A stretch of 64,000 nt of DNA from Microbacterium hydrocarbonoxydans (GCF_900105205.1 NZ_FNSQ01000005.1:930001-994000); one strand, 5' to 3'. Positions 51,954 to 61,436 are shown, counted from the first letter of the stretch. The notes: a model not told the origin generated them from the sequence alone. Made by a program: numbers and translations.

Positions 51954-52973
51954 ATGCCTGACTGGATACCGGACGTCCTCGGCGACGAGTTCGAGCAGTT
52001 GACGCTCGAGCTGGCGGAGGACGACGAGGGGCCGGTCGTCGCGACCCTCGTCCGTGCGCTCCCTGCGCGGTCGCGCTGGTGGGAACGCCTGACGCGGGAG
52101 CGTGGCGCGCTGGAGGATGTCGACGTCCTCTACATCCACGGCTGGTCGGACTACTTCTTCCAGAAGCGGCTCGCGAGGTTCTGGACATCGAGGGGTGCGC
52201 GATTCTTCGCCCTCGACCTCCGCAAGTACGGGCGCAGCCTCCGCGACGGCCAGACCCCCGGGTACATCACCGACCTCGCCACCTACGACGAGGACATCGC
52301 GGCAGCACTGCACGCCATGGGGCGCGGCGGTGAGGGTGCTGCATCCGACCGACGGCTGATACTCCTCGGACATTCCACGGGCGGCCTCACCCTCAGCCTG
52401 TGGGCGTCCAGACACCCGGGGGCGGTGGATGCCCTGGTGCTGAACAGCCCCTGGTTGGAGTTCCAGGTCGCGTCGGCGCGGCCGCTGATCGCACCGGTGG
52501 CGGAGCTCCAGGCGCGCTGGGCGCCACGGGAGGTCGCGCCGCAGGTCGATCTCGGCTTCTACACGCGTGCCCAGCAGGAGGTCTCCGATCCGGATGACCC
52601 GGTCGAGGTGAACCTGCTGTGGCGCCCGGCTCAGACCATGGCTGTGCACGCCGGGTGGTTCCACGCGATCCTCAGCGGTCACGCCAAGGTCGCCGCCGGG
52701 CTCTCGGTCGACGCACCGGTGTGCGTGCTGCTCTCGGCGCGTTCGGCGACTCCGACGCGGTGGTCCGAGGACCTGACCCGTGCCGACTCGGTTCTCGTCG
52801 TCGACGACATCGCCAGAGCCGCGCTGAAGCTCGGCCCCTCGGTCACCGTCGAGCGAATCGATGGTGCGCTGCACGACGTCTTCCTCTCCCGCCACGAGGC
52901 GAGAGAGGAAGCGTATCGACGTCTCGACCGGTGGGTCAGAGCGTGGTCCGCCGTGCGCGAGCGTCAGACGTAG
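51954..52973 (+). CDS. Alpha/beta hydrolase (monoacylglycerol lipase-like)
   Basis: 339 residues. YIHGWSDYFFQKRLARFW oxyanion region, nucleophile in LLGHSTGGLTLSLWAS, and late His in IDGALHDVFLS. No signal peptide is present, so it is cytoplasmic. The substrate is probably a lipid or ester. TAGCCT is six bases before the ATG. The last ten bases overlap the opposing GntR gene. Confidence 0.87.
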   Translation: MPDWIPDVLGDEFEQLTLELAEDDEGPVVATLVRALPARSRWWERLTRERGALEDVDVLYIHGWSDYFFQKRLARFWTSRGARFFALDLRKYGRSLRDGQTPGYITDLATYDEDIAAALHAMGRGGEGAASDRRLILLGHSTGGLTLSLWASRHPGAVDALVLNSPWLEFQVASARPLIAPVAELQARWAPREVAPQVDLGFYTRAQQEVSDPDDPVEVNLLWRPAQTMAVHAGWFHAILSGHAKVAAGLSVDAPVCVLLSARSATPTRWSEDLTRADSVLVVDDIARAALKLGPSVTVERIDGALHDVFLSRHEAREEAYRRLDRWVRAWSAVRERQT

Positions 52974-53599
52974 TGCATGAGGCGCGCGAAACGCTCCGCC
53001 TCGTCGGCGTCGCCACGCAGCACCGCGTCGTGGAAGTCCCGATAGACCTGCAGCATCCGCTCCCGGTCGTCTTCGGGAACGCTCCACCCGCGCAGGTTGC
53101 GGAACAACGCCATGCTCGCGTCGTTGATCAGCACCTGATGCTGCAGGTTGCGGCTGCGCTCGCTCAGGAAGGAGAACACCGCCCACCGCGTGTTGGAGAT
53201 GTGCACGTCGTCATCGAGCCTGGTGTACATCTGCTCGATCAGCGACGCGAGACTCTGTCGCTCGTGCGGCGTCATCCTTGCGACGCCCATACGGGCCGCC
53301 ATTCCCGCCTGATACCCGGCGAACTCGAGCGTCTGCTCGACGATCTCCGGCGTCACCGCGGTGACCTCCGTGTAACGGCTCGGGTACATCGTCACGAGTC
53401 CGAGGCGCTCGAGGCGCTGTAACGCCTCTCGCACCGGAGTTCGTGACACATGCAGCTCTTCCGCGACGTCGACATCGCGGATGCGATGTCCAGGCTCCAG
53501 CACACCTTCGACGATCTGTGCGCCGATGTGCTGGAAGACCTCCTCCGCTAAGAGCTGCTTGCTTTCTCGAATGCTCGTCAATGAGCTGTTGTTGCTCAT
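52964..53599 (-). CDS. GntR/FCD family transcriptional regulator
   Basis: 211 residues. N-terminal winged helix (LLAEEVFQHIGAQIVEGVLEP, then VDVAEELHVSRTPVREALQRLERLGLV) and an all-helical FCD ligand domain. FCD regulators usually sense carboxylic acids. The target is not obvious; the convergent hydrolase is the only gene touching it. The ATG at 53599 with GGGGG upstream is chosen; 53638 is the alternative. Confidence 0.87.
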   Translation of the reverse strand: MSNNSSLTSIRESKQLLAEEVFQHIGAQIVEGVLEPGHRIRDVDVAEELHVSRTPVREALQRLERLGLVTMYPSRYTEVTAVTPEIVEQTLEFAGYQAGMAARMGVARMTPHERQSLASLIEQMYTRLDDDVHISNTRWAVFSFLSERSRNLQHQVLINDASMALFRNLRGWSVPEDDRERMLQVYRDFHDAVLRGDADEAERFARLMHYV

Positions 53600-53985
53600 G
53601 GATTGCCCCCAGTTGCTTTCCAGATCCGGGCCCCCCATGATGTGCCCGGACGGCCACTACATCACGAAGTAGATCGCGATGCCAACAATCCACAGATGCA
53701 CTTTCGGCGGGTGCCGCACACCCCCCGGCGGTGCGTCATCGCGGGATTCGATACGGATGACTCTCCGGCTCTCGAGTCGTCACACTCGTCGGCCGGTGAC
53801 GGCGGCGCGCCGAGTGAGCCCTACCGCACTCCACGCCGACATGGCGAAGGCCGCACTCGTGCGGGCGCGCGGGAAGAGGCTCGGCAGTGCCATGGATCGC
53901 CGGATCGTCTATCGCATCGGGACGCGACAGCATCCAGTCTCGGGCACTGACACCCATATATCGGAATGCGATCCGCTGAGTACAG
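53600..53985. other. Gene-free stretch upstream of the GntR gene
   Basis: About 390 bases without a convincing gene; the open frames here have poor codon use and run through a terminator. It holds the GntR promoter region, including an imperfect palindrome CTAC-A-TC-AC-GA-A-GTAG at 53657-53672 that is a reasonable GntR site. Nothing else was recognised. Confidence 0.5.
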
Positions 53986-54020
53986 CGAAGGGGGCGGATG
54001 CCGCGCATCCGCCCCCTTCG
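53986..54020 (-). terminator. Terminator after yajQ
   Basis: A 15-bp perfect stem (CGAAGGGGGCGGATG and its complement) with a 5-base loop, ten bases past the yajQ stop. Confidence 0.88.
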
Positions 54021-54030
54021 TCGCACGCCG

Positions 54031-54519
54031 TCAGCGGTAGTTGATGAACTGCAGATCGAGATCGAGGTCGGCGCCCTTGAGCAGTGCGATCACGGACTGG
54101 AGGTCGTCGCGGCTCTTGGACTGCACGCGGAGCTCGTCGCCCTGGATCTGGCTCTTGACGCCCCTCGGGCCCTCGTCGCGGATGAGCTTGTTGATCTTCT
54201 TGGCGTTCTCGGACGAGATCCCGTCCTTGAGGGAGGAGACGATGCGGAACTCCTTGCCGCTGGCGAACGGCTCGCCGGACTCGAGGCTCTTCAGCGAGAT
54301 GCCCCTCTTGATGAGCTTGGTCTGGAAGACGTCGAGAACGGCCTTCGCGCGTTCCTCGGTGCTGGCGATGATGAGGATCTGCTCGCCGCTCCAGGCGATC
54401 GACGCTCCAGTGCCCTTGAAGTCGTATCGCTGCTCGATCTCCTTGCGGGCCTGGTTGAGAGCGTTCTCCGCCTCCTGGTGATCCACTTTCGAGACGATGT
54501 CAAATGAGCTGTCAGCCAT
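54031..54519 (-). CDS. yajQ: YajQ family nucleotide-binding protein
   Basis: 162 residues with two ferredoxin-like lobes: [31 protein letters not shown], and [20 protein letters not shown]. In Xanthomonas the homolog binds cyclic di-GMP, and in others it is a general small RNA/nucleotide binder; no diguanylate cyclase is nearby. TACACT six bases before the ATG fixes the start and excludes the longer open frame. Confidence 0.93.
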   Translation of the reverse strand: MADSSFDIVSKVDHQEAENALNQARKEIEQRYDFKGTGASIAWSGEQILIIASTEERAKAVLDVFQTKLIKRGISLKSLESGEPFASGKEFRIVSSLKDGISSENAKKINKLIRDEGPRGVKSQIQGDELRVQSKSRDDLQSVIALLKGADLDLDLQFINYR

Positions 54520-54555
54520 ACCGAAAGTGTATCGACACGGAGGATTCCACGCTCG

Positions 54556-54573
54556 CATGGAAGCGTTTCCATG
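54556..54573. promoter_or_regulatory. LacI-type operator 1 upstream of the sugar importer
   Basis: CATGGAA-GCGT-TTCCATG, perfect 7-bp arms with a 4-base centre, 135 bases before the importer's start. Second site for looping with the operator at 54653, or control of yajQ, whose -10 is 25 bases away. Confidence 0.65.
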
Positions 54574-54625
54574 TCCTTGCACGCGAGAACTCGCGGTCAC
54601 AGCTTGATATCGAAGCGCGTTTGCA

Positions 54626-54670
54626 TTGCGAACCTCAACGTTCTCGTTGCATACTGTAAGCGCTTGCAGT
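54626..54670 (+). promoter_or_regulatory. Importer promoter with overlapping LacI-type operator 2
   Basis: Likely -35 TTGCGA (54626-54631) and -10 CATACT (54650-54655) with an 18-base spacer. Operator ACTGTAAGCGCTTGCAGT at 54653-54670 is palindromic except for one T-G pair, has the LacI-family AAGCGCTT core and would cover the transcription start. The repressor gene is not in this window. Confidence 0.7.
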
Positions 54671-54707
54671 CCTTGCAGGCCCACTGTACTCAGAGAGGCA
54701 CACACCA

Positions 54708-55916
54708 ATGAAGGTGAACAAGAGGGGCATCGTCGCCGCCGGCGTGATCGCGATCGTTTCGACTCTTTCCCTGGCCGGCTGCTCGACCGCGACCGAGGGC
54801 GGCGACTCGTCCGACGCCGAGGGCGGCGGCACGCTGACCGTCTGGGTCGACGCCGAGCGCGTCGATGCGCTGAAGAGCGCAGCCGAGTCCTACGAGGACA
54901 AGACCGGCGTCAAGGTCAAGCTCGTCGGCAAGTCCGTCGACGACATGAAGGACGACTTCATCCAGCAGGTCCCCACCGGCAAGGGCCCCGACGTGGTCAT
55001 GGGCGCGCACGACTGGCTGGGCGAGCTCTCCACCAACGGCGTCGTCGCCCCGCTCGAGCTCGGCGACTCCTCGGGGGACTACCTCCCGGTCGCGCTCCAG
55101 GCGGCCACCTACGACGGCACCGTCTACATGCTCCCGTACGCGGTCGAGAACATCGCGGTGCTGCGCAATGCCGACATGGTCCCCGAAGCCCCGTCGAGCT
55201 TCGACGACATGGTGTCCCAGGGCACGTTCGTGGTCGAGCAGGGTGCCGAGGGCAACCCGTACCACCTCTACCCGTTCCAGACCGCCTTCGGTGCACCGGT
55301 CTTCGGGACTGACGACAGCGGCAGCTACGACTCCTCCGACCTCCAGCTCGGCAGCGAGGGTGGCACGGCGTTCGCCGACTGGCTCGCTGCGCAGGGCGCG
55401 GCAGGCACGCTGAACACCGACATCGACGGCGAGATCGCCAAGCAGCAGTTCCTCGACGGCACGGCGGCCTTCTGGCTGACCGGTCCGTGGAACGTGGGTG
55501 CAGCGACCGACGCCGGCATCAACGTCGCCATCGACCCCGTGCCCAGCCCCACCGGTGAGACGGCATCGCCGTTCGCCGGCGTGAAGGGCTTCTTCGTCAG
55601 CTCCGAGTCGAAGAACAAGGTCGCGGCGAACGACTTCCTGGTCAACTACATCGGCACGGAAGACGTCCAGCTCGAGCTGTTCAAGGCCGGGAACGTTCTT
55701 CCCGCACTCACCGCGGCCGCCGACTCCGCGGCATCCGACCCCATCATCGCCGGCTTCCAGGCCGTCGGTGCGGACGCGGTGCCGATGCCGGCGATCCCCG
55801 CGATGGGCTCCGTCTGGGAGTTCTGGGGTGTCGCAGAGGCAGCCATCATCAACGGCTCCGACCCGGCGACGACGTGGCAGAAGCTCGTCGACGACGTGAC
55901 CGCGGCGATCAAGTAA
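54708..55916 (+). CDS. Maltose-type sugar ABC transporter, substrate-binding lipoprotein
   Basis: 402 residues. Signal peptide and lipobox STLSLAGC; type-1 solute-binding fold with [63 protein letters not shown] and [13 protein letters not shown], closest to MalE/cyclodextrin-binding proteins. Captures an oligosaccharide (probably maltodextrin-like) outside the membrane. First gene of the importer operon; a strong hairpin separates it from the permeases. Confidence 0.92.
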   Translation: MKVNKRGIVAAGVIAIVSTLSLAGCSTATEGGDSSDAEGGGTLTVWVDAERVDALKSAAESYEDKTGVKVKLVGKSVDDMKDDFIQQVPTGKGPDVVMGAHDWLGELSTNGVVAPLELGDSSGDYLPVALQAATYDGTVYMLPYAVENIAVLRNADMVPEAPSSFDDMVSQGTFVVEQGAEGNPYHLYPFQTAFGAPVFGTDDSGSYDSSDLQLGSEGGTAFADWLAAQGAAGTLNTDIDGEIAKQQFLDGTAAFWLTGPWNVGAATDAGINVAIDPVPSPTGETASPFAGVKGFFVSSESKNKVAANDFLVNYIGTEDVQLELFKAGNVLPALTAAADSAASDPIIAGFQAVGADAVPMPAIPAMGSVWEFWGVAEAAIINGSDPATTWQKLVDDVTAAIK

Positions 55917-55934
55917 CACACTCACGCACCAGCC

Positions 55935-55965
55935 CTGCCGGGGCGGACCTCGTCCGCCCCGGCAG
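55935..55965 (+). promoter_or_regulatory. Intercistronic hairpin between binding protein and permeases
   Basis: CTGCCGGGGCGGAC-CTC-GTCCGCCCCGGCAG, a perfect 14-bp stem. No T tract follows. As in enteric malE-malF, it would protect or partly terminate the RNA so that binding protein exceeds permease. Confidence 0.75.
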
Positions 55966-55983
55966 CTCGACGACGGGGACGAG

Positions 55984-57588
55984 ATGACAGAGACCGCTGA
56001 GCCCACGGCTCCACTCACCAGGCGCCAGCGCCAGGCCACCAGGATTGCCGAGGCGGCGTCGGGGCCGATCGGCTGGATGCTGCTGAAGATCCTGCTGCTC
56101 GCCGTCGTCGATGCCATCGCGCTGTACGCGGTGTTCGTGCTCGTCGGCCAGCACGAATGGCTCGTGCTCGGCCTCGTGGTCGCGGTCACCGTGCTGGTGA
56201 ACTACATCTACTTCTCGCGGAAGCGGGTGCCCGCCAAGTACCTCACCCCCGGGATCATCTTCCTGATCATCTTCCAGGTCTTCACGCTCCTGTACACCGG
56301 CTACATCGGCTTCACGAACTACGGCACCGGACACAACGGCACCAAGGATCAGGCGATCTCCTCGCTGCTCGCCTCCGCGCAGGAGCGCGTCGAGGACTCC
56401 GCGACATACCCGGTGACGGTGGTCGAGCAGTTCGGCACCTACGGACTCCTGGTGACGGATCCCGAGTCCGGAGAGGCCCTGCTGGGTACGGCGGAGCAGC
56501 CGCTGCAGGAGGTGGACGCCGAGTTCGCGAGTGGCCAGGCGATCTCCGTCGACGGATGGACCACGCTGCCGCTCGCGAAGGTCTTCACCCTCTCCGAGCA
56601 GCTCGAGAAGCTGTCGGTGCAGTTCAGTGAGGACCCCAACGACGGGGCCCTGAGAGCGCCGGACGGCCAGAAGGGCTACCTCTACATCTCCACCCTCGAG
56701 TACGACGCGGACGCCGACACCATCACCGACACCACCTCGGGCGTGGTGTACTCCGACACGGGTGAGGGCGCATTCGCGGCCGAGGACGGCACGGAGCTCC
56801 TGCCGGGCTGGCAGACGACCGTCGGGTTCGACAACTTCGTCCGCGCGGTCAGCGACGAGTCGATCCGCGGGCCGCTCATCTCGGTCACGATCTGGACGTT
56901 CGTCTTCGCCCTGCTCTCCGTCGCCACGACGTTCTTCCTCGGGCTCCTGCTCGCCCTGGTGTTCAACAACACCCGGATGCGGTTCCGCAACGGCTACCGG
57001 ATCATCCTGATCCTCCCGTACGCGTTCCCCGCCTTCCTCTCCGCCCTGGTGTGGGCCGGCATGATGAACGAGAGCTTCGGATTCATCAACCAGGTGATCT
57101 TCGGCGGAGCCGAGATCCCGTGGCTGACCGATCCGACCCTCGCGAAGGTGTCGGTGCTGCTGGTGAACCTGTGGCTCGGGTTCCCGTACATGTTCCTCGT
57201 CTGCATGGGGGCACTGCAGGGCATCCCCGAGGATGTGAACGAGGCCGCGGTCATGGACGGCGCCAATCCCTGGCAGGTCTTCCGCCGCATCAAGCTGCCG
57301 CTGCTGCTCGTGACCGTCGCGCCGCTGTTGATCTCGTCGTTCGCCTTCAACTTCAACAACTTCAACCTGATCTACATGCTCACCAAGGGCGGTCCCCGCT
57401 TCGACGACGTGAGCATCCCGGTAGGACATACCGACATCCTGATCTCGATGGTCTACAAGGTCGCCTTCACGGGGCAGACCCGCGACTACGGACTCGCCTC
57501 CGCATTCACGATCCTGATCTTCATCGTGGTCGCGACGATCTCGATCGTCAGCTTCCGCAAGACCAAGGCCCTCGAGGAGCTGAACTGA
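55984..57588 (+). CDS. Sugar ABC transporter permease, MalF type
   Basis: 534 residues, the long MalF form: three N-terminal helices, a large extracytoplasmic insert (residues about 115-285, acidic, with VTDPESGEALLGTAEQP) that would dock the binding protein, and a C-terminal transmembrane core. The EAA loop that meets the ATPase is EDVNEAAVMDGANPWQVFRRIKLP. 67 bases after the binding-protein gene. Confidence 0.93.
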   Translation: MTETAEPTAPLTRRQRQATRIAEAASGPIGWMLLKILLLAVVDAIALYAVFVLVGQHEWLVLGLVVAVTVLVNYIYFSRKRVPAKYLTPGIIFLIIFQVFTLLYTGYIGFTNYGTGHNGTKDQAISSLLASAQERVEDSATYPVTVVEQFGTYGLLVTDPESGEALLGTAEQPLQEVDAEFASGQAISVDGWTTLPLAKVFTLSEQLEKLSVQFSEDPNDGALRAPDGQKGYLYISTLEYDADADTITDTTSGVVYSDTGEGAFAAEDGTELLPGWQTTVGFDNFVRAVSDESIRGPLISVTIWTFVFALLSVATTFFLGLLLALVFNNTRMRFRNGYRIILILPYAFPAFLSALVWAGMMNESFGFINQVIFGGAEIPWLTDPTLAKVSVLLVNLWLGFPYMFLVCMGALQGIPEDVNEAAVMDGANPWQVFRRIKLPLLLVTVAPLLISSFAFNFNNFNLIYMLTKGGPRFDDVSIPVGHTDILISMVYKVAFTGQTRDYGLASAFTILIFIVVATISIVSFRKTKALEELN

Positions 57589-57589
57589 C

Positions 57590-58513
57590 ATGAGCACCAC
57601 GGACATCAGGGCCGCAGCCACGACGACGCCCGAACGCCGCATCGCCCCTCGTCGCCGAAGTGTCGGCGCCTGGTTCGCCGACACCGGGTGGCGTCACGTC
57701 GTCGCGATCATCGTCAGCGCGTTCGCGCTCTTCCCGCTGCTGTACGTGTTCTCGGCCTCCCTCAACCCGAGGGGAACGCTGACCGGCTCGAACCAGCTCT
57801 TCTCGGCCTTCGGCATCGACAGCTACGTGCGGATCCTGAGCGATCCGCAGAACCCCTACGCGAAGTGGTTCCTGAACACCCTGATCATCGCCGTCGTGAC
57901 GGGCGCGGTGACCGTGTTCATCGGGGCGCTGGCCGCGTATGCCTTCTCGCGCATGCGCTTCGCCGGACGTCGGATCGGCCTCGTGACGATCGTGGTCGTC
58001 CAGATGTTCCCGCAGCTGCTCGCCGTGGTCGCGATCTTCCTGTTGATGTCGACCCTGGGGGACTGGTTCCCGGCCATCGGCCTGAACACGCACACGGGCC
58101 TCATCCTGGTCTACCTCGGTGGAGCCCTCGGCGTGAACACGTACCTGATGTACGGCTTCTTCAACACCCTGCCGATGGAGCTGGACGAGGCTGCCCGCAT
58201 CGACGGCGCGGGTCATGCCCGGATCTTCTTCACGATGATCCTGCCGCTGGTGGCGCCGATCCTCGCGGTCGTCGCGCTGCTCTCGTTCATCGGGACGGTC
58301 AACGAGTACGTGATCGCGAGTGTCATGCTCGTCGACGTCGACCAGCAGACCCTGGTCGTCGGCCTCACGAAGCTCGTCGCCAACCCCCGCTACGCGGACT
58401 GGTCTGCGTTCTCGGCGGGCGCGGTCATGGCGGCCATCCCGGTGATGATCCTGTTCCTGTTCCTGCAGCGCTACATCGTGGGCGGCTTGACCGCCGGCGC
58501 AACGAAGGGCTGA
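57590..58513 (+). CDS. Sugar ABC transporter permease, MalG type
   Basis: 307 residues, six helices; EAA loop PMELDEAARIDGAGHARIFFTMILP. Starts one base after the MalF stop. No ATPase gene follows, so a shared MsiK-like ATPase from elsewhere must energise the importer, as is common in Actinobacteria. No glycosidase is linked. Confidence 0.93.
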   Translation: MSTTDIRAAATTTPERRIAPRRRSVGAWFADTGWRHVVAIIVSAFALFPLLYVFSASLNPRGTLTGSNQLFSAFGIDSYVRILSDPQNPYAKWFLNTLIIAVVTGAVTVFIGALAAYAFSRMRFAGRRIGLVTIVVVQMFPQLLAVVAIFLLMSTLGDWFPAIGLNTHTGLILVYLGGALGVNTYLMYGFFNTLPMELDEAARIDGAGHARIFFTMILPLVAPILAVVALLSFIGTVNEYVIASVMLVDVDQQTLVVGLTKLVANPRYADWSAFSAGAVMAAIPVMILFLFLQRYIVGGLTAGATKG

Positions 58514-58561
58514 GCAGGCGCGACGCGAGACGCCGTCACGGCATCGGTCGGCGGCTCGCGG

Positions 58562-58580
58562 TAGCATGCGTCGCATGCTA
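58562..58580. promoter_or_regulatory. PadR operator
   Basis: TAGCATGCG-T-CGCATGCTA, a perfect 9-bp palindrome. Its right end overlaps the first bases of the -10 TAGCTT (58579-58584), which lies seven bases before the padR ATG; repression of its own gene pair is expected. Confidence 0.8.
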
Positions 58581-58591
58581 GCTTGTGACGC

Positions 58592-58924
58592 ATGACAGTC
58601 GACATCGGTGCGCAGATGCGCAAGGGCGTCGTCGAGTACTGCGTGCTCGGCCTGCTCGGGCGTGAGCCGATGTACGGCTGGCAACTGTCGGATGCGCTGA
58701 CGCAGGCGGGGCTCATCGCCAGCATCGGCACGCTGTATCCGTTGCTCGGTCGGCTGCGGGACAACGGCTGGGTGACAACCTTCGACCGGCCGTCGGAGAG
58801 CGGCCCGGTCCGCCGGTACTACCGGCTCACGGATGCGGGGATCGAGCAGCTCGCTCGCTTCCGCGCGCAGTGGGCCCCGTTCGCCCGTGTCGTCACGGGC
58901 ATCGTCGGAGAGGCACGATCATGA
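58592..58924 (+). CDS. PadR family transcriptional regulator
   Basis: 110 residues. Winged helix: VVEYCVLGLLGREPMYGWQL, IASIGTLYPLLGRLRDNGWV, and wing RYYRLTDAG; the C-terminal helix is short (PadR subfamily 2). Its stop overlaps the HAAS gene start (ATGA), the usual PadR-HAAS pair. Confidence 0.93.
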   Translation: MTVDIGAQMRKGVVEYCVLGLLGREPMYGWQLSDALTQAGLIASIGTLYPLLGRLRDNGWVTTFDRPSESGPVRRYYRLTDAGIEQLARFRAQWAPFARVVTGIVGEARS

Positions 58925-59577
58925 CCCGGACCGCGAACAGCATGCGCGACGACTACCTCGCGCGTCTCGACGAGGCGATGCGAGGCCTTCCGCACGGCGT
59001 CGCCGCCGACATCCGGGGCGGGATCGCCGAGGAGCTCGAAGGACTCGACCAGGCGACGACGGCAGAGCGCATCGCGCGGTTGGGGAATCCGGAGGACATC
59101 GCGAGGGAGGCGCATCACGCGCAGTCGGTGGACGCCGTCGCGCCGGTCCCCGCCGTGGGTGTGCCGCAGACTCCCGTCCCCACGACGAGGACCCGCGGGT
59201 TCGCGATCGCCGCGGCCCTGACGCTCAGCTTCGGCGGATTCGTGCTGCCGCTGGTCGGGTGGTTCGTCGGAGCGGTGCTGGTGAGTCTGAGCAGCCTGTG
59301 GAAGGCGGGGGAGAAGGTCGTCGCGATCGTCGTGCCCTTCGTGCTGTGCGCGCTGTCCGGCCTCCTCGTGTCCGCGATGGGGTTCTCGTCGTGGACGAGC
59401 ACGGGCGGTTCCGATTCGAGCGGCACCGGCTCTGGTGGCGAGTTCGAGGCGATCAACCCCCTCATCCCCGCCTGGTACGACCTGGTCTGGTTCGGCGTGA
59501 TGCTCCTCGGCGTCGTCCTCATCCCGCTGTCCGGTCTCTGGCTGCTCTGGCGTCTGCGCGGTCGCGCAGCGCGCTGA
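58921..59577 (+). CDS. HAAS-domain membrane protein
   Basis: 218 residues. N-terminal HAAS/DUF1700-like helical domain (YLARLDEAMRGLPHGVAADI...RLGNPEDIAREA), a linker, then three to four helices. HAAS proteins act with PadR regulators in envelope stress or sensing, probably by holding or signalling to the regulator at the membrane. Coupled to padR. Confidence 0.82.
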   Translation: MTRTANSMRDDYLARLDEAMRGLPHGVAADIRGGIAEELEGLDQATTAERIARLGNPEDIAREAHHAQSVDAVAPVPAVGVPQTPVPTTRTRGFAIAAALTLSFGGFVLPLVGWFVGAVLVSLSSLWKAGEKVVAIVVPFVLCALSGLLVSAMGFSSWTSTGGSDSSGTGSGGEFEAINPLIPAWYDLVWFGVMLLGVVLIPLSGLWLLWRLRGRAAR

Positions 59578-59639
59578 CTCCGGCGTTGTCGTCGGCGTTG
59601 CGCCTCGGCGCGGATGTCCACCGGCTCTAGCCTGGGAGC

Positions 59640-59792
59640 ATGGCACGGGTCGCAGGGCGCAACGTGGCGATCGCCTGGATCGCCGGGGTCCTGTGCGCGG
59701 GCGTCGTGCTCGCACTGGTCTGGTTGTCGATGCCGATCGTCCCGGTGATGGCGTCCTTCGTGGGAGATGCTCTGCGCTCCGCCCTCCCGTGA
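59640..59792 (+). CDS. Small single-helix membrane protein
   Basis: 50-residue protein with one long helix (AIAWIAGVLCAGVVLALVWL) and a short amphipathic end. TAGCCT exactly six bases before the ATG marks a leaderless gene, which is the main reason to accept such a short frame. The function is unknown. Confidence 0.6.
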   Translation: MARVAGRNVAIAWIAGVLCAGVVLALVWLSMPIVPVMASFVGDALRSALP

Positions 59793-59922
59793 CGCCGGGC
59801 GCCCGGTGACACCCCTGAACAGGCGGGGGCATGGGCTCGGCGACACGTCGGCACGCCTCCCTTCGGGGGTGGCGAGGCGGCGGTAACCTCGCAGAGCACA
59901 CTTCCGATGAGAGGCGCACCCC

Positions 59923-60936
59923 ATGAGTGACCCCGAGGTTCCACAGCCCGAGCGGCCGAAGGACGTCAACGACGTCGTCGACAGCGCGAACGCTGGACTC
60001 GACGCCGCCGCCGCCGCGGGTGCCGGCGTCCCCGGCGCAGCCGCACCGGCAGCCGCAGACGCCGATCGTCCGACCACGACCGAGCCGGCTGTCGACCCCG
60101 ATCTCGCCGCCTTCGAGGCCGCCGAGAACGAGCACCCTGGCACCTTCGCGACGCCGGAGCTCAACGACCCCAAGTACCTCGACGACGACACCGACACCAG
60201 GGCGTCGTCGTGGAACTCGGATGCCGATGCGACCGCGGTCTACACGCCTCCGGCCGCACACGAGCAGTCCGCCATGGCAGGGGCGGCCTACTCATCGGCC
60301 GACGACACCGAGACGCGCATCGTGCCCTCGGAGCCCGCGGCGTCCGAGCCGATCGTCGCCCCGGTCCAGCAGCAGCCGATCTTCGTCCAGGCCCCCGAGC
60401 CGCCCCGTGAGCGGGGCAACCGGGGCACGGCAGGCGGCATCGGCCTGCTCGCCACGCTCGTGTTCGCGATCCTCTACCTCGGAGCGACGCTCGGTCTCGG
60501 CGCGATCGCCGGTGACGTCGACGGCACGAACATCGGCGAGGCCGCACTCGCGCCGCTGACCACATGGGGCTTCTGGGTGCCCGTCGTCGTGTTCTTCCTG
60601 GGCTTCTGGCTGCTCGGTGCCTTCATCAACCGTGGTCGTTGGGGCCTCTGGGTGGTCTTCGGCATCATCGTCGGTCTGATCGCCTACGGCGGGCACATCC
60701 TCGGCGCTCTGTTCGAGGCTCCGTTCTGGCTCCTCACGGCCAGCGAGGGCAACGAGCTCGTCGGATCCCAGCTGTTCCACCCCCTCGCCATCGCCGCTTT
60801 CGTGTTCGGGCGCGAGCTCACGATCTGGTTCGGTGCCTGGGTGGCTCGCAGCGGAGCACGCAAGACCGAGCTCAACGCCGAGGCGCAGCGCGAGTACGAG
60901 CGCACGCTCGAAGCGGGCCCCACTCTCTCGAGGTAG
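59923..60936 (+). CDS. Hypothetical membrane protein with long acidic N-terminus
   Basis: 337 residues. The first 165 are low-complexity (Ala/Pro/Asp/Glu, probably disordered), then four helices (GIGLLATLVFAILYLGATLG; TWGFWVPVVVFFLGFWLLGA; WGLWVVFGIIVGLIAYGGH; LAIAAFVFGRELTIWFG). Such proteins are conserved in Microbacteriaceae without a known role. Followed eight bases later by the next gene. Confidence 0.75.
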   Translation: MSDPEVPQPERPKDVNDVVDSANAGLDAAAAAGAGVPGAAAPAAADADRPTTTEPAVDPDLAAFEAAENEHPGTFATPELNDPKYLDDDTDTRASSWNSDADATAVYTPPAAHEQSAMAGAAYSSADDTETRIVPSEPAASEPIVAPVQQQPIFVQAPEPPRERGNRGTAGGIGLLATLVFAILYLGATLGLGAIAGDVDGTNIGEAALAPLTTWGFWVPVVVFFLGFWLLGAFINRGRWGLWVVFGIIVGLIAYGGHILGALFEAPFWLLTASEGNELVGSQLFHPLAIAAFVFGRELTIWFGAWVARSGARKTELNAEAQREYERTLEAGPTLSR

Positions 60937-60944
60937 TCACGGCC

Positions 60945-61436
60945 ATGTCCTCCCAGAACCCCCGCGGGCCCGAGTCCGCGGGGGTTTCTGCCGTCCTCGC
61001 GGTGGTGCTCGCCACGATCGGCTTCTTCGCGCTGGCCGTGTTCGGCCTCGGCGCGGTGAGTGTGGCGACGGACCGCGACATCATCTCGGTGCCGGGCCTC
61101 GGACCCGTTCCCGGAGCCGTCGGGATGCTGGCGGCCGTGCTGGTCTTCGCACTCGGGCTGGGAGTCGCGCTGCGGCGATCGCCCGCGACCTTCCTCTCGG
61201 TCCCCGGTATCGCCCTGGCGACCGCGCTGGGTCACCTGGCGGCCCTCTGGATCGGCGTGGCGGTCGCCAGCGGCGACCTCATCGTCGCCACGGCGGTCGC
61301 CGGGGGACTGGTGGTCGGAGGCCCGAGCGCGGTGATGCTCGGCGCTGCTGCGATCGCCGCGTGGGGCGGCATCGCCCTGCGGCGGACGAGGGCCGAGCAT
61401 CCGCAGTGGCCCTGGGAGCGGGACGACGACGAATAG
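60945..61436 (+). CDS. Hypothetical membrane protein (four helices)
   Basis: 163 residues, four helices alternating with short loops, from AVLAVVLATIGFFALAVFGLG to MLGAAAIAAWGGIAL, then RRTRAEHPQWPWERDDDE. Same operon as the previous gene. Function not recognised. Confidence 0.75.
   Translation: MSSQNPRGPESAGVSAVLAVVLATIGFFALAVFGLGAVSVATDRDIISVPGLGPVPGAVGMLAAVLVFALGLGVALRRSPATFLSVPGIALATALGHLAALWIGVAVASGDLIVATAVAGGLVVGGPSAVMLGAAAIAAWGGIALRRTRAEHPQWPWERDDDE

Noticed and set aside
53679..54044. 121-codon open frame upstream of the GntR gene
   Set aside because: It runs through the yajQ terminator, has poor codon use and lacks a ribosome site or a -10.
54031..54708. Longer yajQ start at 54708
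   Set aside because: The extra 63 codons cover the importer promoter and operators, and TACACT fits the start at 54519.
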